Shown here: piece by piece, positions 1-8,840 of the stretch | How positions within the stretch are numbered: the stretch's first letter is position 1 | How the letters are laid out: every line of letters begins with the position of its first letter | Assembly (NCBI RefSeq): GCF_003287935.1 | Contig: NZ_CP030287.1 | Location: forward strand, 5,101,022-5,165,021 | Origin: Streptomyces sp. ICC1 | GTDB lineage: Bacteria; Actinomycetota; Actinomycetes; Streptomycetales; Streptomycetaceae | DNA length: 64,000 nt | Reading direction: 5' to 3' | Translations under genes and position numbers: made by a program | The notes under the pieces: generated by a model | What the model saw: only the letters and a program-made list of their open reading frames with translations | The model's database searches: none | Told to the model about the DNA's origin: nothing

Positions 1-372
1 GTCGGGCAGGGCCTCGCCGTCGAAGAAGGTCTGCGCGCGGGACTTCGTACGGTCGACCAGCTGGTCGGGGACGAGCAGCGTGCCCGGGCCGTATTCGGGG
101 CGCAGGCCGCCGACGGCGCACGGGCCCAGCACCTGGCGGACGCCGACGGAGCGCAGGGCCCACAGGTTGGCCCGGTAGTTGATCTTGTGCGGGGGAACCG
201 TGTGGCTCCGGCCGTGCCGCGGCAGGAACGCCACGGTCCGGCCCGCGAGCTCGCCCAGGTACAGGGAGTCGCTGGGGGGTCCGTAGGGCGTCTGGACCTG
301 GACCTCGGTCACGTCCTCCAGGAAGGAGTAGAAACCCGATCCGCCGATGACACCGATCTCTGCGTTCGCCAT
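1..372 (-). CDS. mtnP: S-methyl-5'-thioadenosine phosphorylase, partial
   Basis: The frame enters at the ATG at 370-372 and stays open to the window edge, so only the first 124 residues are present. The translation begins MANAEIGVIGGSGFYSF, with the glycine-rich phosphate-binding GGSGFY of the PNP/MTAP family, followed by PRHGRSHTVPPHKINYRAN, the family's conserved purine/phosphate segment. The enzyme cleaves methylthioadenosine with phosphate to adenine and methylthioribose-1-phosphate in methionine salvage. It lies downstream of the FmdB gene on the same strand with an 80-base gap. What is seen is diagnostic of the family; MTA rather than inosine/guanosine specificity is inferred from overall similarity. 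Confidence 0.9.
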   Translation of the reverse strand, partial: MANAEIGVIGGSGFYSFLEDVTEVQVQTPYGPPSDSLYLGELAGRTVAFLPRHGRSHTVPPHKINYRANLWALRSVGVRQVLGPCAVGGLRPEYGPGTLLVPDQLVDRTKSRAQTFFDGEALPD

Positions 373-452
373 GCGGCCCACCCTAACCGGGCATGCCGAA
401 GGCCCCGCCGTCGGCAAGGACGGCAGGGCCTTCGGTGGAGCTGTCGGTCGGG

Positions 453-782
453 TCAGGCGGCCGAGCTGCTCGACGACGACGACGACGAAGATGAAGATGA
501 AGACGACGACGAGGACGTCGAAGAAGAGGACGACGACGTCGACGCGGCCGGGGCGGCGGCGGGCGCCGACGCGGGCTTCGAGGCAGGCGTGCTGCTCGAC
601 GAGGCGCCACGGCTGTCGTTCCGGTAGAAACCGGATCCCTTGAAGACGATGCCGACCGCGGAGAACACCTTCTTCAGGCGTCCGTCACAGCTCGGGCACA
701 CGGTCAGCGCGTCATCGGTGAACTTCTGCACGGCCTCAAGGCCCTCACCGCACTCGGTGCACTGGTACTGGTAGGTCGGCAC
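453..782 (-). CDS. FmdB-family zinc-ribbon protein with polyserine tail
   Basis: The protein has 109 residues starting at the GTG at 780-782, chosen because AGGAGG (789-794 on the plus strand) lies 6 bases upstream; a TTG 27 bases further up would put that Shine-Dalgarno inside the gene. The start MPTYQYQCTECG and a second CPSCDGRL pair form the CxxC...CxxC zinc ribbon of the FmdB regulatory family (about residues 7-40). The second half is a low-complexity Ser/Ala/Pro tail ending in about 30 residues that are almost all serine, including TCT and TCA codons that are rare here. A near-perfect CIRCE operator overlaps the leader, so control by the heat-shock repressor HrcA is likely. Molecular function is not established for the family. 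Confidence 0.85.
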   Translation of the reverse strand: MPTYQYQCTECGEGLEAVQKFTDDALTVCPSCDGRLKKVFSAVGIVFKGSGFYRNDSRGASSSSTPASKPASAPAAAPAASTSSSSSSTSSSSSSSSSSSSSSSSSSAA

Positions 783-792
783 GAATTTCCTC

Positions 793-819
793 CTGGCACT
801 CTCACTCAATGAGTGCTAA
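793..819. promoter_or_regulatory. CIRCE (HrcA operator) upstream of fmdB
   Basis: Plus strand reads CTGGCACTC, nine bases, GAGTGCTAA. The consensus is TTAGCACTC-N9-GAGTGCTAA, so 16 of 18 positions match and the spacer length is exact. It lies 10 bases before the fmdB GTG and touches its Shine-Dalgarno, the usual place for CIRCE at groES/groEL. HrcA repression released by heat shock is inferred from the known consensus. Confidence 0.8.
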
Positions 820-849
820 CGACGCTCCATGGTGACGTATTCCGGCGGA

Positions 850-2181
850 TCAGTCCACCGTCACAGGCACGCGGTGACCCAGACCACGCTCGTTCACACC
901 CGCGGCGGGTGCCGCGGAGGTGGCCGAGGAGGCCGGCTTGGACGAGCTGACGATCCGGCTCGGGGCCTTCGGGGCCAGCTTCGCACGCAGCGCCAGCAGG
1001 ATGGCCAGCGCGAGCACGGTGGCCACCAGCGGCACGAGGAAGCCGTACGAGGACCCGTGCGCGTCCGTCAGACGGCCGGCCAGGGTCACGGCGCCGGCCT
1101 GCCCGAAGGCGACCGCTCCGGTGAGCCAGGTGAAGGCCTCGGTCCGCGAGGTGGCCGGGATCAGCTGCTCGATCATGGTGTAGCCGGTGATCAGGGCGGG
1201 GGCGATGCACAGGCCGACGACCAGGCCGAGCGCGCCGAGCAGGATCATCGAGTCGGCGGCCCACAGGACCGAGGCGGCCGCGGTGAGGCCGATGTAGCCG
1301 AGGAGCAGGCGGCGGCGGGGGCCGATCTTCCAGGCGATCGCACCGCAGGCGACACCGGCGATCATGTTGCCCGCGGCGAAGACGCCGTAGAGCAGGCCGT
1401 TGGCGCCGGGGTTGCCGATCTCCTCGGAGAAGGCGGCGAGCGAGACCTGCATGCCGCCGAAGACGGCGCCGATGCCGATGAACGCGACGATCAGGACGCG
1501 CAGGCCGTGGAACGACAGGGCCGAGGCGCGCTTCTCGCCGTGCGCCGGACGGGCGACGGGCTTCGGCTGCGTGGCGCGCTGGGCGGCGAAGAGCAGGCCG
1601 CCGATCAGGGTCAGCGCGGCCTCGGTGACCAGACCGGCCGCCGGGTTGATGCCGGTGCACAGCGCGGTGGCGAGCACCGGGCCGACGACGAAGGTGAACT
1701 CGTCGGTGACGGACTCGAACGCCGCGGCCGTCGGCAGCAGCGGGGAGCCTTCAAGCTTGGCCGCCCAGCGGGACCGGACCATGGGCCCGACCTGCGGGAC
1801 GGATGCACCGGCGGGGACGGCCGCCAGTGCGAGCGCCCAGACGGGCGCGCCCAGCAGCGCGAACGCCACCAGGGAGCTGACGGCGGTGGCGTGCGTGAGG
1901 GCCGCCGGGACCAGCACGGCGCTCTGGCCGTGGCGGTCGATGAGCTTGCCCATGACGGGAGCGAACACGGCCATGGAGATACCGGTGACGGCGGCGACGA
2001 TGCCGGCGCTGCCGTAGGAGCCGGTGGTGTGCTGGACGAGCAGCAGGATGCTGATCGTCAGCATGCCGAAGGGGAGCCGTGCGGCGAATCCCGGGAGAAC
2101 GAAGCCGAGGGCGCCGGGCGTGCGCAGGAGCTGCCCGTAGCCGGGGCGGGCGGAGTTGTCGGTCGTGACCGCGGATGTCAC
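850..2181 (-). CDS. MFS transporter
   Basis: A 443-residue membrane protein with about twelve hydrophobic segments and the MFS signature loop (GKLIDRHG after TM2, a variant of motif A). The GTG at 2179-2181 is chosen because the family homology (RTPGALGFVLPGFAARLPFGM) begins shortly after it; the frame is open a further 91 codons upstream, but that stretch is arginine-rich and not MFS-like. The C-terminus after the last helix is a short Ala/Ser tail. Probable proton-driven export of a small molecule; the substrate cannot be read from the sequence. The gap to the downstream fmdB start is 67 bases, but the CIRCE site suggests fmdB has its own promoter. Confidence 0.85.
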   Translation of the reverse strand: MTSAVTTDNSARPGYGQLLRTPGALGFVLPGFAARLPFGMLTISILLLVQHTTGSYGSAGIVAAVTGISMAVFAPVMGKLIDRHGQSAVLVPAALTHATAVSSLVAFALLGAPVWALALAAVPAGASVPQVGPMVRSRWAAKLEGSPLLPTAAAFESVTDEFTFVVGPVLATALCTGINPAAGLVTEAALTLIGGLLFAAQRATQPKPVARPAHGEKRASALSFHGLRVLIVAFIGIGAVFGGMQVSLAAFSEEIGNPGANGLLYGVFAAGNMIAGVACGAIAWKIGPRRRLLLGYIGLTAAASVLWAADSMILLGALGLVVGLCIAPALITGYTMIEQLIPATSRTEAFTWLTGAVAFGQAGAVTLAGRLTDAHGSSYGFLVPLVATVLALAILLALRAKLAPKAPSRIVSSSKPASSATSAAPAAGVNERGLGHRVPVTVD

Positions 2182-2534
2182 GGCCTGGCCTTTCCGCTGC
2201 CTGGTAGAACTCCCCGTCTGCGGACGATGCACCGCCTTGTGAGCGGTCGCACCCGTACATGTGGGAGCCCCGAGAGCTGTCCTCTTGCGCAGAACCGAGT
2301 GATACCTGGGCGCCCACTGCGGGAGGGTGCCACGGCCGCTTTGCGGTCGCGCCAGCTCTGCGTCAGGCAGAGTTGGTTCGATGTGGTGTCCCTTAATCAT
2401 ACAGGCGGAGTGCCTATTGCGCCCTGTGATTAGGGCTACAGGGCGTGTCTTCACCTGCGATTAACTGGAACTTCGCATTCAGGTCCCACTCAAACTCGGG
2501 TGAATGCGGGCATACGGCATCGAAAATGGGCTAA

Positions 2535-2551
2535 TTAGAGCGCCGCTCTAA
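2535..2551. promoter_or_regulatory. 17-bp perfect palindrome in 2182-2582 gap
   Basis: TTAGAGCG-C-CGCTCTAA is an exact inverted repeat with a one-base centre, which suits a dimeric repressor operator (TetR/MarR style) rather than a terminator. It sits about 350 bases upstream of the MFS start and just past the antiporter stop. The rest of this 400-base gap is relatively AT-rich and holds a weak hairpin (GCCCTGT...ACAGGGC, about 2420-2443) but no gene I can support. Confidence 0.4.
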
Positions 2552-2582
2552 CTCGCGGTACCGGTGGAAACCCTCCGCCCGG

Positions 2583-4091
2583 CTACCGGGCCGGCGGCTC
2601 TCCGCCGGTCCCCAGCCACCCCGCCAGCTTTCCGCCCCGGGCCACCGCCCGCAGCCGCGCCTCCGCCGCGTCCCGCACCGGATCCGTGGCCACCACCAGC
2701 AGCTCGTCCCCGCGCCGCAGCACGGTCGACGGCGCCGGTACGAAGCTCTTCGCGTCCCGGACGACCAGCGTGACGGAGGCCCCCGGCGGCAGCCGGAGCT
2801 CGCTCACCTCGACGCCGTGCATCCGCGAGGCGGGCGGGATCGCGAAGGACAGCAGGTGTCCGCGCAGCTTCTCCAGCGGCGCCGACTCGATCCCCAGGTC
2901 GGAGGCGGTCTCGTCGCTGTCGCCCAGCTTCAGCTTGCGCGCGAGCCACGGCAGGGTCGGGCCCTGCACCAGGGTGTAGACGACGACCAGTACGAAGACG
3001 ATGTTGAAGACGCGCTCGCTGCCCTCGATCCCGGACACCATCGGGATGGTCGCCAGGATGATGGGCACCGCGCCGCGCAGGCCGGCCCACGACATCAGGG
3101 CCTGCTCCTGCCAGGGAAGCCGGAAGGGCAGCAGCGAGACGAAGACCTCCAGGGGTCGCGCCACCATGGTCAGCACCAGCCCGATGATGACGGCCGGCCA
3201 GAAGTCGTGGACCAGTTCGTGCGGGGTCACCAGCAGGCCGAGCAGGACGAACATGCCGATCTGGGCGATCCAGCCGAGCCCGTCCGCGAACCCGCGGGTG
3301 GCCGGCCAGTGCGGCAGCTTCGCGTTGCCGAGGACCATCGCCGCCAGGTACACCGCGAGGAAGCCGGAGCCGTGCGCCATCGCGCCGGCCGCGTACGCCG
3401 TGATGGCGATCGCCATGACCGCGATCGGGTAGAGGCCGGAGGCGGGCAGGGCCACGTGCCGCAGCCCGTAGGAGCCGAGGAAGCCCACGGTCAGGCCGAT
3501 CGCGACGCCGATCGCCAGCTCGAGGGCGATCTTGCCTATGAGGACGTACCAGTCGTCGACCGGTCCGACGGTCGCGAAGGCCACGACCAGGATGACGACG
3601 GGTGCGTCGTTGAAGCCGGACTCGGCCTCCAGGACACCCGTGATCCGGGAGGGCAGCGGGACCTTGCGCAGCACCGAGAAGACGGCCGCCGCGTCGGTCG
3701 AGGAGACGACCGCGCCGATCAGCAGGGCCTGGCGCCATTCGAGGCCGACCAGGTAGTGCGCGCCGGCGGCGGTCACGCCCACGCTGACGGCGACGCCGAC
3801 CAGCGAGAGCACGATCGCGGCCGGCAGGGCCGGCTTGACCTCTTTCCACTTCGTGCCCAGACCACCCTCGGCGAGGATCACCACGAGCGCGGCATAGCCG
3901 ATCACCTGGGTCAGCTCGGCGTTGTCGAATACGACGTTGCCGATGCCGTCCTGGCCTATCGCGATGCCTATGCCGAGGTAAATGAGCAGGCTGGGGAGTC
4001 CGCTGCGCGAAGAGACGCGTACCGCCGCCACGGCGACGAGCAGAACGAGCGAGCAGACCAGCAGGAGCTCATTGAGCGTGTGGACGGTCAG
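2583..4091 (-). CDS. K+/H+ (or Na+/H+) antiporter, NhaP type with TrkA-C domain
   Basis: A CPA-family cation/proton antiporter of about 502 residues: roughly 13 hydrophobic segments (to about residue 400), including the SSTDAAAVF and ESGFNDAPVV motifs with the paired acidic transport residues, then a C-terminal RCK/TrkA-C nucleotide-sensing domain (about residues 410-490). The usual N-terminus (TVHTLNELLLVCSLVLLVAV) extends 20 codons past the first GTG (4029-4031). The only initiation codon that keeps it is CTG at 4089-4091, preceded at 7-8 bases by GGAAAGGG. It likely controls cytoplasmic K+ and pH and, by analogy with RCK-coupled antiporters, may respond to a nucleotide such as c-di-AMP; that is inference. 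Confidence 0.87.
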   Translation of the reverse strand: MTVHTLNELLLVCSLVLLVAVAAVRVSSRSGLPSLLIYLGIGIAIGQDGIGNVVFDNAELTQVIGYAALVVILAEGGLGTKWKEVKPALPAAIVLSLVGVAVSVGVTAAGAHYLVGLEWRQALLIGAVVSSTDAAAVFSVLRKVPLPSRITGVLEAESGFNDAPVVILVVAFATVGPVDDWYVLIGKIALELAIGVAIGLTVGFLGSYGLRHVALPASGLYPIAVMAIAITAYAAGAMAHGSGFLAVYLAAMVLGNAKLPHWPATRGFADGLGWIAQIGMFVLLGLLVTPHELVHDFWPAVIIGLVLTMVARPLEVFVSLLPFRLPWQEQALMSWAGLRGAVPIILATIPMVSGIEGSERVFNIVFVLVVVYTLVQGPTLPWLARKLKLGDSDETASDLGIESAPLEKLRGHLLSFAIPPASRMHGVEVSELRLPPGASVTLVVRDAKSFVPAPSTVLRRGDELLVVATDPVRDAAEARLRAVARGGKLAGWLGTGGEPPAR

Positions 4092-4354
4092 CGGGCGGCC
4101 CTTTCCTCGACGTGCCTGGCGATGACGGAACGACGGGCGTCGGACGGTCGGATCGTTCCGGCTCGGGCACGGACGGCAAGTACTTCGTTACCTTACCTAA
4201 TCTTTGACGCGCCCTTTACTCGGTAGCCACATTGTGAAACGCCTGCGGGGCTCTGTCCTCATGACCTCGACCCCTGGCGGATCAACGAACCCGGTCCTGC
4301 GCCTATGGTTGCTCCCAGTACTCCCAGGACCACCCTGCCCCTCTAAGGACAGCG

Positions 4355-7216
4355 ATGCCCGCCAACGAAACCGCTCCTTCCGTCAAGAAGAAGGGACGAC
4401 GCGCCCGTCTGATCGTGCTCGTCCTGGTCCTGGCGCTCGTCGCGGGCCTCGGGTACGGGGCGTACTGGAGCGTGGACAGCGTGCGCGCCTCCTTCCCCCA
4501 GACCACCGGCTCCCTCAAGGTGCCCGGCCTGACCGGGACCGTGGACGTCAAGCGCGACGCCAGCGGAATCCCCCAGCTGTACGCCGACTCCGACGACGAC
4601 CTCTTCCGCGCGCAGGGCTTCGTGCACGCGCAGGACCGGTTCTGGGAGATGGACGTACGCCGCCACATGACCTCCGGGCGGCTCTCGGAGATGTTCGGCG
4701 CCGGCCAGGTCGAGACCGACGCCTTCCTGCGCACGCTGGGCTGGCGCCAGGTCGCGCAGCAGGAGTACGACACCAAGCTCTCCCCGGAGACGAAGAAGTA
4801 CCTGCAGGCCTACGCCGACGGGGTCAACGCGTACCTGAAGGGGAAGTCCGGCAAGGACCTCTCCGTCGAACACGCCGCCCTCAAGCTCAACGACGACTAC
4901 CAGCCCGAGCAGTGGACCCCGGTCGACTCGGTGGCCTGGCTCAAGGCGATGGCGTGGGACCTGCGCGGCAACATGCAGGACGAGATCGACCGCGCGCTGA
5001 TGACGGGCAAGCTCTCGCAGGCGCAGATCGACGACCTCTACCCGCCGTACCCCTTCGACCGGAACAGGCCGATCGTCGAGGGCGGCTCGGTCAAGGGCGG
5101 GAAGTACACCCCCCAGGCCGCGGGCTCCGGCAGCCCCGTGGGCTCCCCGGGCTCCGGCGGCCCGAGCGCGGCCAACGGCTCGCAGGCCTCCGCCAACGGC
5201 TCCCAGGCCTCCGCGCGGACCGGCGCCGCCGACTCGCCGACCGGGCTGGCCGGCAACGCCACCGCCCAGGGCGCGACCGTGGGCCTGCGCACCTCGCTCA
5301 CCGCGCTGGCCGACACCCTCGACCAGATCCCCGCGATCCTCGGCCCCGCCGGCAGCGGCATCGGCTCGAACTCCTGGGTCGTCTCGGGCCAGTACACGAC
5401 GACCGGCAAGCCGCTGCTCGCGAACGACCCGCACCTGTCCCCGCAGCTGCCCTCGGTCTGGTACCAGATGGGCCTGCACTGCCGGACGGTCTCGGCCTCG
5501 TGCCAGTTCGACGTGGCCGGCTTCACCTTCTCCGGCATGCCGGGCGTGGTCATCGGGCACAACGCCGACATCGCCTGGGGCATGACCAACCTCGGCGCCG
5601 ACGTCACCGACCTCTACCTGGAGCAGGTCAAGCCCGAGGGCTACGTCTACGACAACAAGGTGCTCCCCTTCGCCACCCGCGAGGAGGTCATCAAGATCGC
5701 CGGCGGCGGCGAGAAGAAGATCACGGTCCGGAGCACCAACAACGGTCCGCTGATCTCCGACCGCAGCGACGAGATCACCTCCGTCGGCGCGCGCGCCCCC
5801 GTCGCCAGCTCCGCCCCCGACCGCGGCAACGGCTACGGCGTCGCGCTGCGCTGGACCGCGCTGGACCCGGGCAAGTCGATGGACGCCGTCTTCAAGCTCG
5901 ACCGCGCCAAGACCTTCGCCGACTTCCGCAACGCGGCCCGCGACTTCGAGGTCCCGTCGCAGAACCTGATCTACGCCGACAGCAAGGGCGCCAACGGCAA
6001 CATCGGCTACCAGGCCCCGGGCCGCATCCCGGTCCGCACCACCGGTGACGGCCGCATGCCGGCCCCGGGCTGGGACTCGAAGTACGCCTGGAAGGGCTCC
6101 AAGGACTCGGCCGCGGGCTGGGTCCCGCAGGACGAGATGCCCTACGACTACAACCCGGCGCGCGGTTTCATCGTGACCGCGAACCAGGCGGTCGTGGAGA
6201 ACAGCCCCGGCAAGTACCCGACCCTGCTGACCACCGACTGGGGCTACGGAGCCCGCAGCCAGCGGATCAACGACCTCATCGAGGCGAAGACCAAGGACGG
6301 CGGGAAGATCTCCACCGATGACATGCGCACCATGCAGATGGACAACAGCAGCGAGATCGCCGCGCTGCTGACCCCGCTGCTCGCCAAGATCGACGTCTCG
6401 GACCCGGACGTCCGCTCCGCGCAGAAGCTGCTCGAGGGCTGGAACTACACCCAGGAGCCGGACTCGGCGGCGGCCGCGTACTTCAACGCGGTCTGGCGCA
6501 ACATCCTCAAGCTGGCCTTCGGCGACAAGATGCCCAAGGAGCTGCGCGTCGAGGGCAGCTGCATGAACGTCCCCGAGCAGACGACGGGACCGGCCGACGA
6601 CCTCGCCAAGATGGTCCGCGAGTGCGGTACGCGCGACGCGGACTCGGCGCAGCCCGACGGCGGCGACCGCTGGTTCGAGGTGGTCCGCCGCCTGGTCAAG
6701 GACGAGAAGTCCGACTGGTGGAAGGCGCCGTCCACCAGCCGCACCGTCGCGGCCACCACCAGCCGCGACGAGCTCTTCGCCCGGGCCATGAAGGACGCCC
6801 GCTGGGAGCTGACCGCCAAGCTCGGCAAGGACCAGTCGACCTGGAGCTGGGGCCGGCTGCACCAGCTGATGCTGAAGAACCAGACGATCGGCACCGAGGG
6901 CCCGGGCTACCTGCAGTGGCTCCTCAACCGCGGCCCCTGGAACCTGGGCGGCGGCGAGGCCACCGTCAACGCGACCGGCTGGAACGCCTCCAGCGGGTAC
7001 GGGGTCACCTGGGTGCCGTCGATGCGGATGGTCGTGAACCTCGGCGACCTCGACAAGTCCCGCTGGATCAACCTCACGGGCGCCTCGGGGCACGCGTACC
7101 ACGACCACTACACCGACCAGACGACGATGTGGGCCAAGGGCGAGCTGCTGGACTGGCCCTTCGGCAAGGACGCCGTGGACCGGGCCACGGTCGACACCCT
7201 GAAGCTGACGCCTTAG
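4355..7216 (+). CDS. penicillin acylase family protein
   Basis: A 953-residue Ntn-hydrolase. An N-terminal hydrophobic anchor (about residues 20-42) points to export with retention at the membrane. The alpha domain follows (RDASGIPQLYADSDDDLFRAQGFVHAQDRFWEMD, given here as family signature), then a Gly/Ser/Ala-rich spacer (about 255-300), then the autocatalytic cleavage site G-SNSW, whose serine (residue 338) becomes the N-terminal nucleophile of the beta chain; NDPHL and the conserved beta-chain asparagine regions follow. The substrate is an amide, possibly a beta-lactam, acylated lipopeptide or acyl-homoserine lactone; the sequence does not decide. It starts at the ATG after CTAAGGAC and is divergent from the antiporter. 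Confidence 0.9.
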   Translation: MPANETAPSVKKKGRRARLIVLVLVLALVAGLGYGAYWSVDSVRASFPQTTGSLKVPGLTGTVDVKRDASGIPQLYADSDDDLFRAQGFVHAQDRFWEMDVRRHMTSGRLSEMFGAGQVETDAFLRTLGWRQVAQQEYDTKLSPETKKYLQAYADGVNAYLKGKSGKDLSVEHAALKLNDDYQPEQWTPVDSVAWLKAMAWDLRGNMQDEIDRALMTGKLSQAQIDDLYPPYPFDRNRPIVEGGSVKGGKYTPQAAGSGSPVGSPGSGGPSAANGSQASANGSQASARTGAADSPTGLAGNATAQGATVGLRTSLTALADTLDQIPAILGPAGSGIGSNSWVVSGQYTTTGKPLLANDPHLSPQLPSVWYQMGLHCRTVSASCQFDVAGFTFSGMPGVVIGHNADIAWGMTNLGADVTDLYLEQVKPEGYVYDNKVLPFATREEVIKIAGGGEKKITVRSTNNGPLISDRSDEITSVGARAPVASSAPDRGNGYGVALRWTALDPGKSMDAVFKLDRAKTFADFRNAARDFEVPSQNLIYADSKGANGNIGYQAPGRIPVRTTGDGRMPAPGWDSKYAWKGSKDSAAGWVPQDEMPYDYNPARGFIVTANQAVVENSPGKYPTLLTTDWGYGARSQRINDLIEAKTKDGGKISTDDMRTMQMDNSSEIAALLTPLLAKIDVSDPDVRSAQKLLEGWNYTQEPDSAAAAYFNAVWRNILKLAFGDKMPKELRVEGSCMNVPEQTTGPADDLAKMVRECGTRDADSAQPDGGDRWFEVVRRLVKDEKSDWWKAPSTSRTVAATTSRDELFARAMKDARWELTAKLGKDQSTWSWGRLHQLMLKNQTIGTEGPGYLQWLLNRGPWNLGGGEATVNATGWNASSGYGVTWVPSMRMVVNLGDLDKSRWINLTGASGHAYHDHYTDQTTMWAKGELLDWPFGKDAVDRATVDTLKLTP

Positions 7217-7234
7217 GGCAGGGCCCCGGCCGGC

Positions 7235-7840
7235 TCAGAAGCGCACCACCCCCGACGGGGTGGCCACCGCCCGCACGGGGTGGTCGTGCGGCTCCTCCGG
7301 GACCCGCGCGACCACCTCGTGGTCGTAGAGGAGCACCACGAGCGCGGGATGCGCCCCGGCGCGCTCCAGCCGCTCCAGCACCCGGTCGTACGAGCCTCCG
7401 CCCCGGCCCAGCCGCATCCCGCGCCGGTCCACGGCGAGCCCGGGCAGCAGCACGGCGTCCGCCTCGGACACCGCGTCCGGGCCCAGGCGCGGGCCGGCGG
7501 GCTCCAGGAGCTTCATCTTCCCCGGGTGCGCGGCCTCGGCCAGGCTCCCGGGGCCCTCGTACGCCGCCCAGTCGAGGTCGTTGTCGGGCAGCAGGACGGG
7601 CAGCAGCACCCGCTTCCCGGACGCCCGCAGCGCGTCGAGCAGTTCACGCGTGCCGGGTTCGGAGCCGATCGAGACGTACGCGGCCACCGTGCGGGAACCG
7701 GACAGTTCGGGCAGTTCCAGGGCGGACCGGGAGAGCGCGCGGGCGCGCTCGCGCAGGACGTCCGGGGACAAGGCGCGGCGGGCGGCGAGGAGTTCGCGGC
7801 GCAGTGCCGTCTTGGCCTGCGGAGGCCGGTTCGCTACCAC
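7235..7840 (-). CDS. 5-formyltetrahydrofolate cyclo-ligase
   Basis: A 201-residue protein that converts 5-formyl-THF to 5,10-methenyl-THF with ATP. The signature RLGRGGGSYDRVL (phosphate-binding loop) is near residue 150, KTALRRELLAARRAL is the conserved N-terminus and AYVSIGSEPGT is also typical. Start GTG at 7838-7840 is chosen because homology begins there; an ATG 69 bases upstream is possible but the added residues are not family-like. It is divergent from galU across a 93-base, relatively AT-rich gap that must hold both promoters. The same frame is open far upstream, but that is antisense to galU. Confidence 0.88.
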   Translation of the reverse strand: MVANRPPQAKTALRRELLAARRALSPDVLRERARALSRSALELPELSGSRTVAAYVSIGSEPGTRELLDALRASGKRVLLPVLLPDNDLDWAAYEGPGSLAEAAHPGKMKLLEPAGPRLGPDAVSEADAVLLPGLAVDRRGMRLGRGGGSYDRVLERLERAGAHPALVVLLYDHEVVARVPEEPHDHPVRAVATPSGVVRF

Positions 7841-7933
7841 GGGTGGCTGGACTCCCTCTCTGATAGTGCAAATTTGAACATATTCACCTGAACCTCGCGT
7901 GGAGGCCATCTGAGACCGACTATTGTTCGGCTC

Positions 7934-8836
7934 ATGACTCAGTTGCACCCCGTGATCAAGAAGGCCGTCATTCCGGCCGCGGGCCTTGGTACTCGCTTCC
8001 TTCCTGCAACCAAGGCGACACCCAAGGAAATGCTCCCGGTTGTGGACAAGCCGGCCATCCAATACGTGGTCGAAGAGGCCGTGTCGGCCGGACTCGACGA
8101 CGTTCTCATGATCACGGGTCGTAACAAGCGTGCGCTCGAAGACCACTTCGACCGCAACTACGAGCTGGAGTCGGCGCTCATCGCCAAGGGCGACGACGAC
8201 CGGCTGAAGAAGGTCCAGGAATCCAGCGACCTGGCCACCATGCACTACGTCCGCCAGGGCGACCCGCGAGGCCTCGGCCACGCCGTGCTCTGCGCCGAGC
8301 CGCACGTCGGCAACGAGCCCTTCGCCGTCCTCCTCGGCGACGACCTCATCGACCCGCGCGACCCGCTCCTGCGCCAGATGTGCGAGATCCAGCAGCGCAC
8401 CGGCGGCAGCGTCGTCGCGCTCATGGAGGTCGACCCCTCCCAGGTGCACCTGTACGGCTGCGCCGCCATCGAGGCCACCGACGACGCGAACGTGGTCCGC
8501 ATCACCGGTCTCGTCGAGAAGCCGGACGCGGCGGACGCGCCCAGCAACTTCGCGGTGATCGGCCGCTATGTCCTGAACCCCGCCGTCTTCGGCATACTGC
8601 GGGAGACCGAGCCGGGCCGCGGCGGGGAGATCCAGCTCACCGACGCCCTGCAGAAGCTCGCCGCCGACGAGACCGTGGGCGGCCCGGTGCACGGCGTGGT
8701 CTTCCGGGGCCGCCGCTATGACACCGGAGACCGCGGGGACTACCTGCGGGCCATCGTCCGGCTCGCGTGCGAGCGTGAGGACCTGGGCCCGGAGTTCCGC
8801 ACCTGGCTTCACCGTTACGTCACGGAGGAGATGTAG
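7934..8836 (+). CDS. galU: UTP-glucose-1-phosphate uridylyltransferase
   Basis: A 300-residue, full-length GalU. The N-terminus carries the nucleotidyltransferase loop AAGLGTRFLPATKATPKEM and the sugar-phosphate segment PVVDKPAIQYVVEEA; GDD (about 138) is the metal-binding site and VEKP (about 196) is the second signature. It makes UDP-glucose for trehalose, cell-wall glycans and exopolysaccharide. It is the first gene of the run galU-moeA-moaC-mog-GNAT-sepX; moeA starts 4 bases after its stop. Confidence 0.95.
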   Translation: MTQLHPVIKKAVIPAAGLGTRFLPATKATPKEMLPVVDKPAIQYVVEEAVSAGLDDVLMITGRNKRALEDHFDRNYELESALIAKGDDDRLKKVQESSDLATMHYVRQGDPRGLGHAVLCAEPHVGNEPFAVLLGDDLIDPRDPLLRQMCEIQQRTGGSVVALMEVDPSQVHLYGCAAIEATDDANVVRITGLVEKPDAADAPSNFAVIGRYVLNPAVFGILRETEPGRGGEIQLTDALQKLAADETVGGPVHGVVFRGRRYDTGDRGDYLRAIVRLACEREDLGPEFRTWLHRYVTEEM

Positions 8837-8840
8837 CACC

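Noticed and set aside
187..627. Plus-strand frame encoding a long Asp/Glu run
   Set aside because: It is the complement of the serine-rich tail of the FmdB gene and of mtnP; it has no ribosome-binding site and no family features.
829..2433. 534-codon plus-strand frame
   Set aside because: Antisense to the MFS gene, Gly/Arg/Asp-rich low-complexity translation, typical of high-GC shadow frames.
4180..4205. AGGTAAGGTAAC-type sequence resembling an iron box
   Set aside because: Spacing between halves is one base short of the IdeR/DmdR consensus and the neighbouring genes have no iron link.
4343..7108. 921-codon minus-strand frame
   Set aside because: Antisense to the penicillin acylase family gene, which has clear motifs; the shadow has Val/Gly/Arg bias and no domain.
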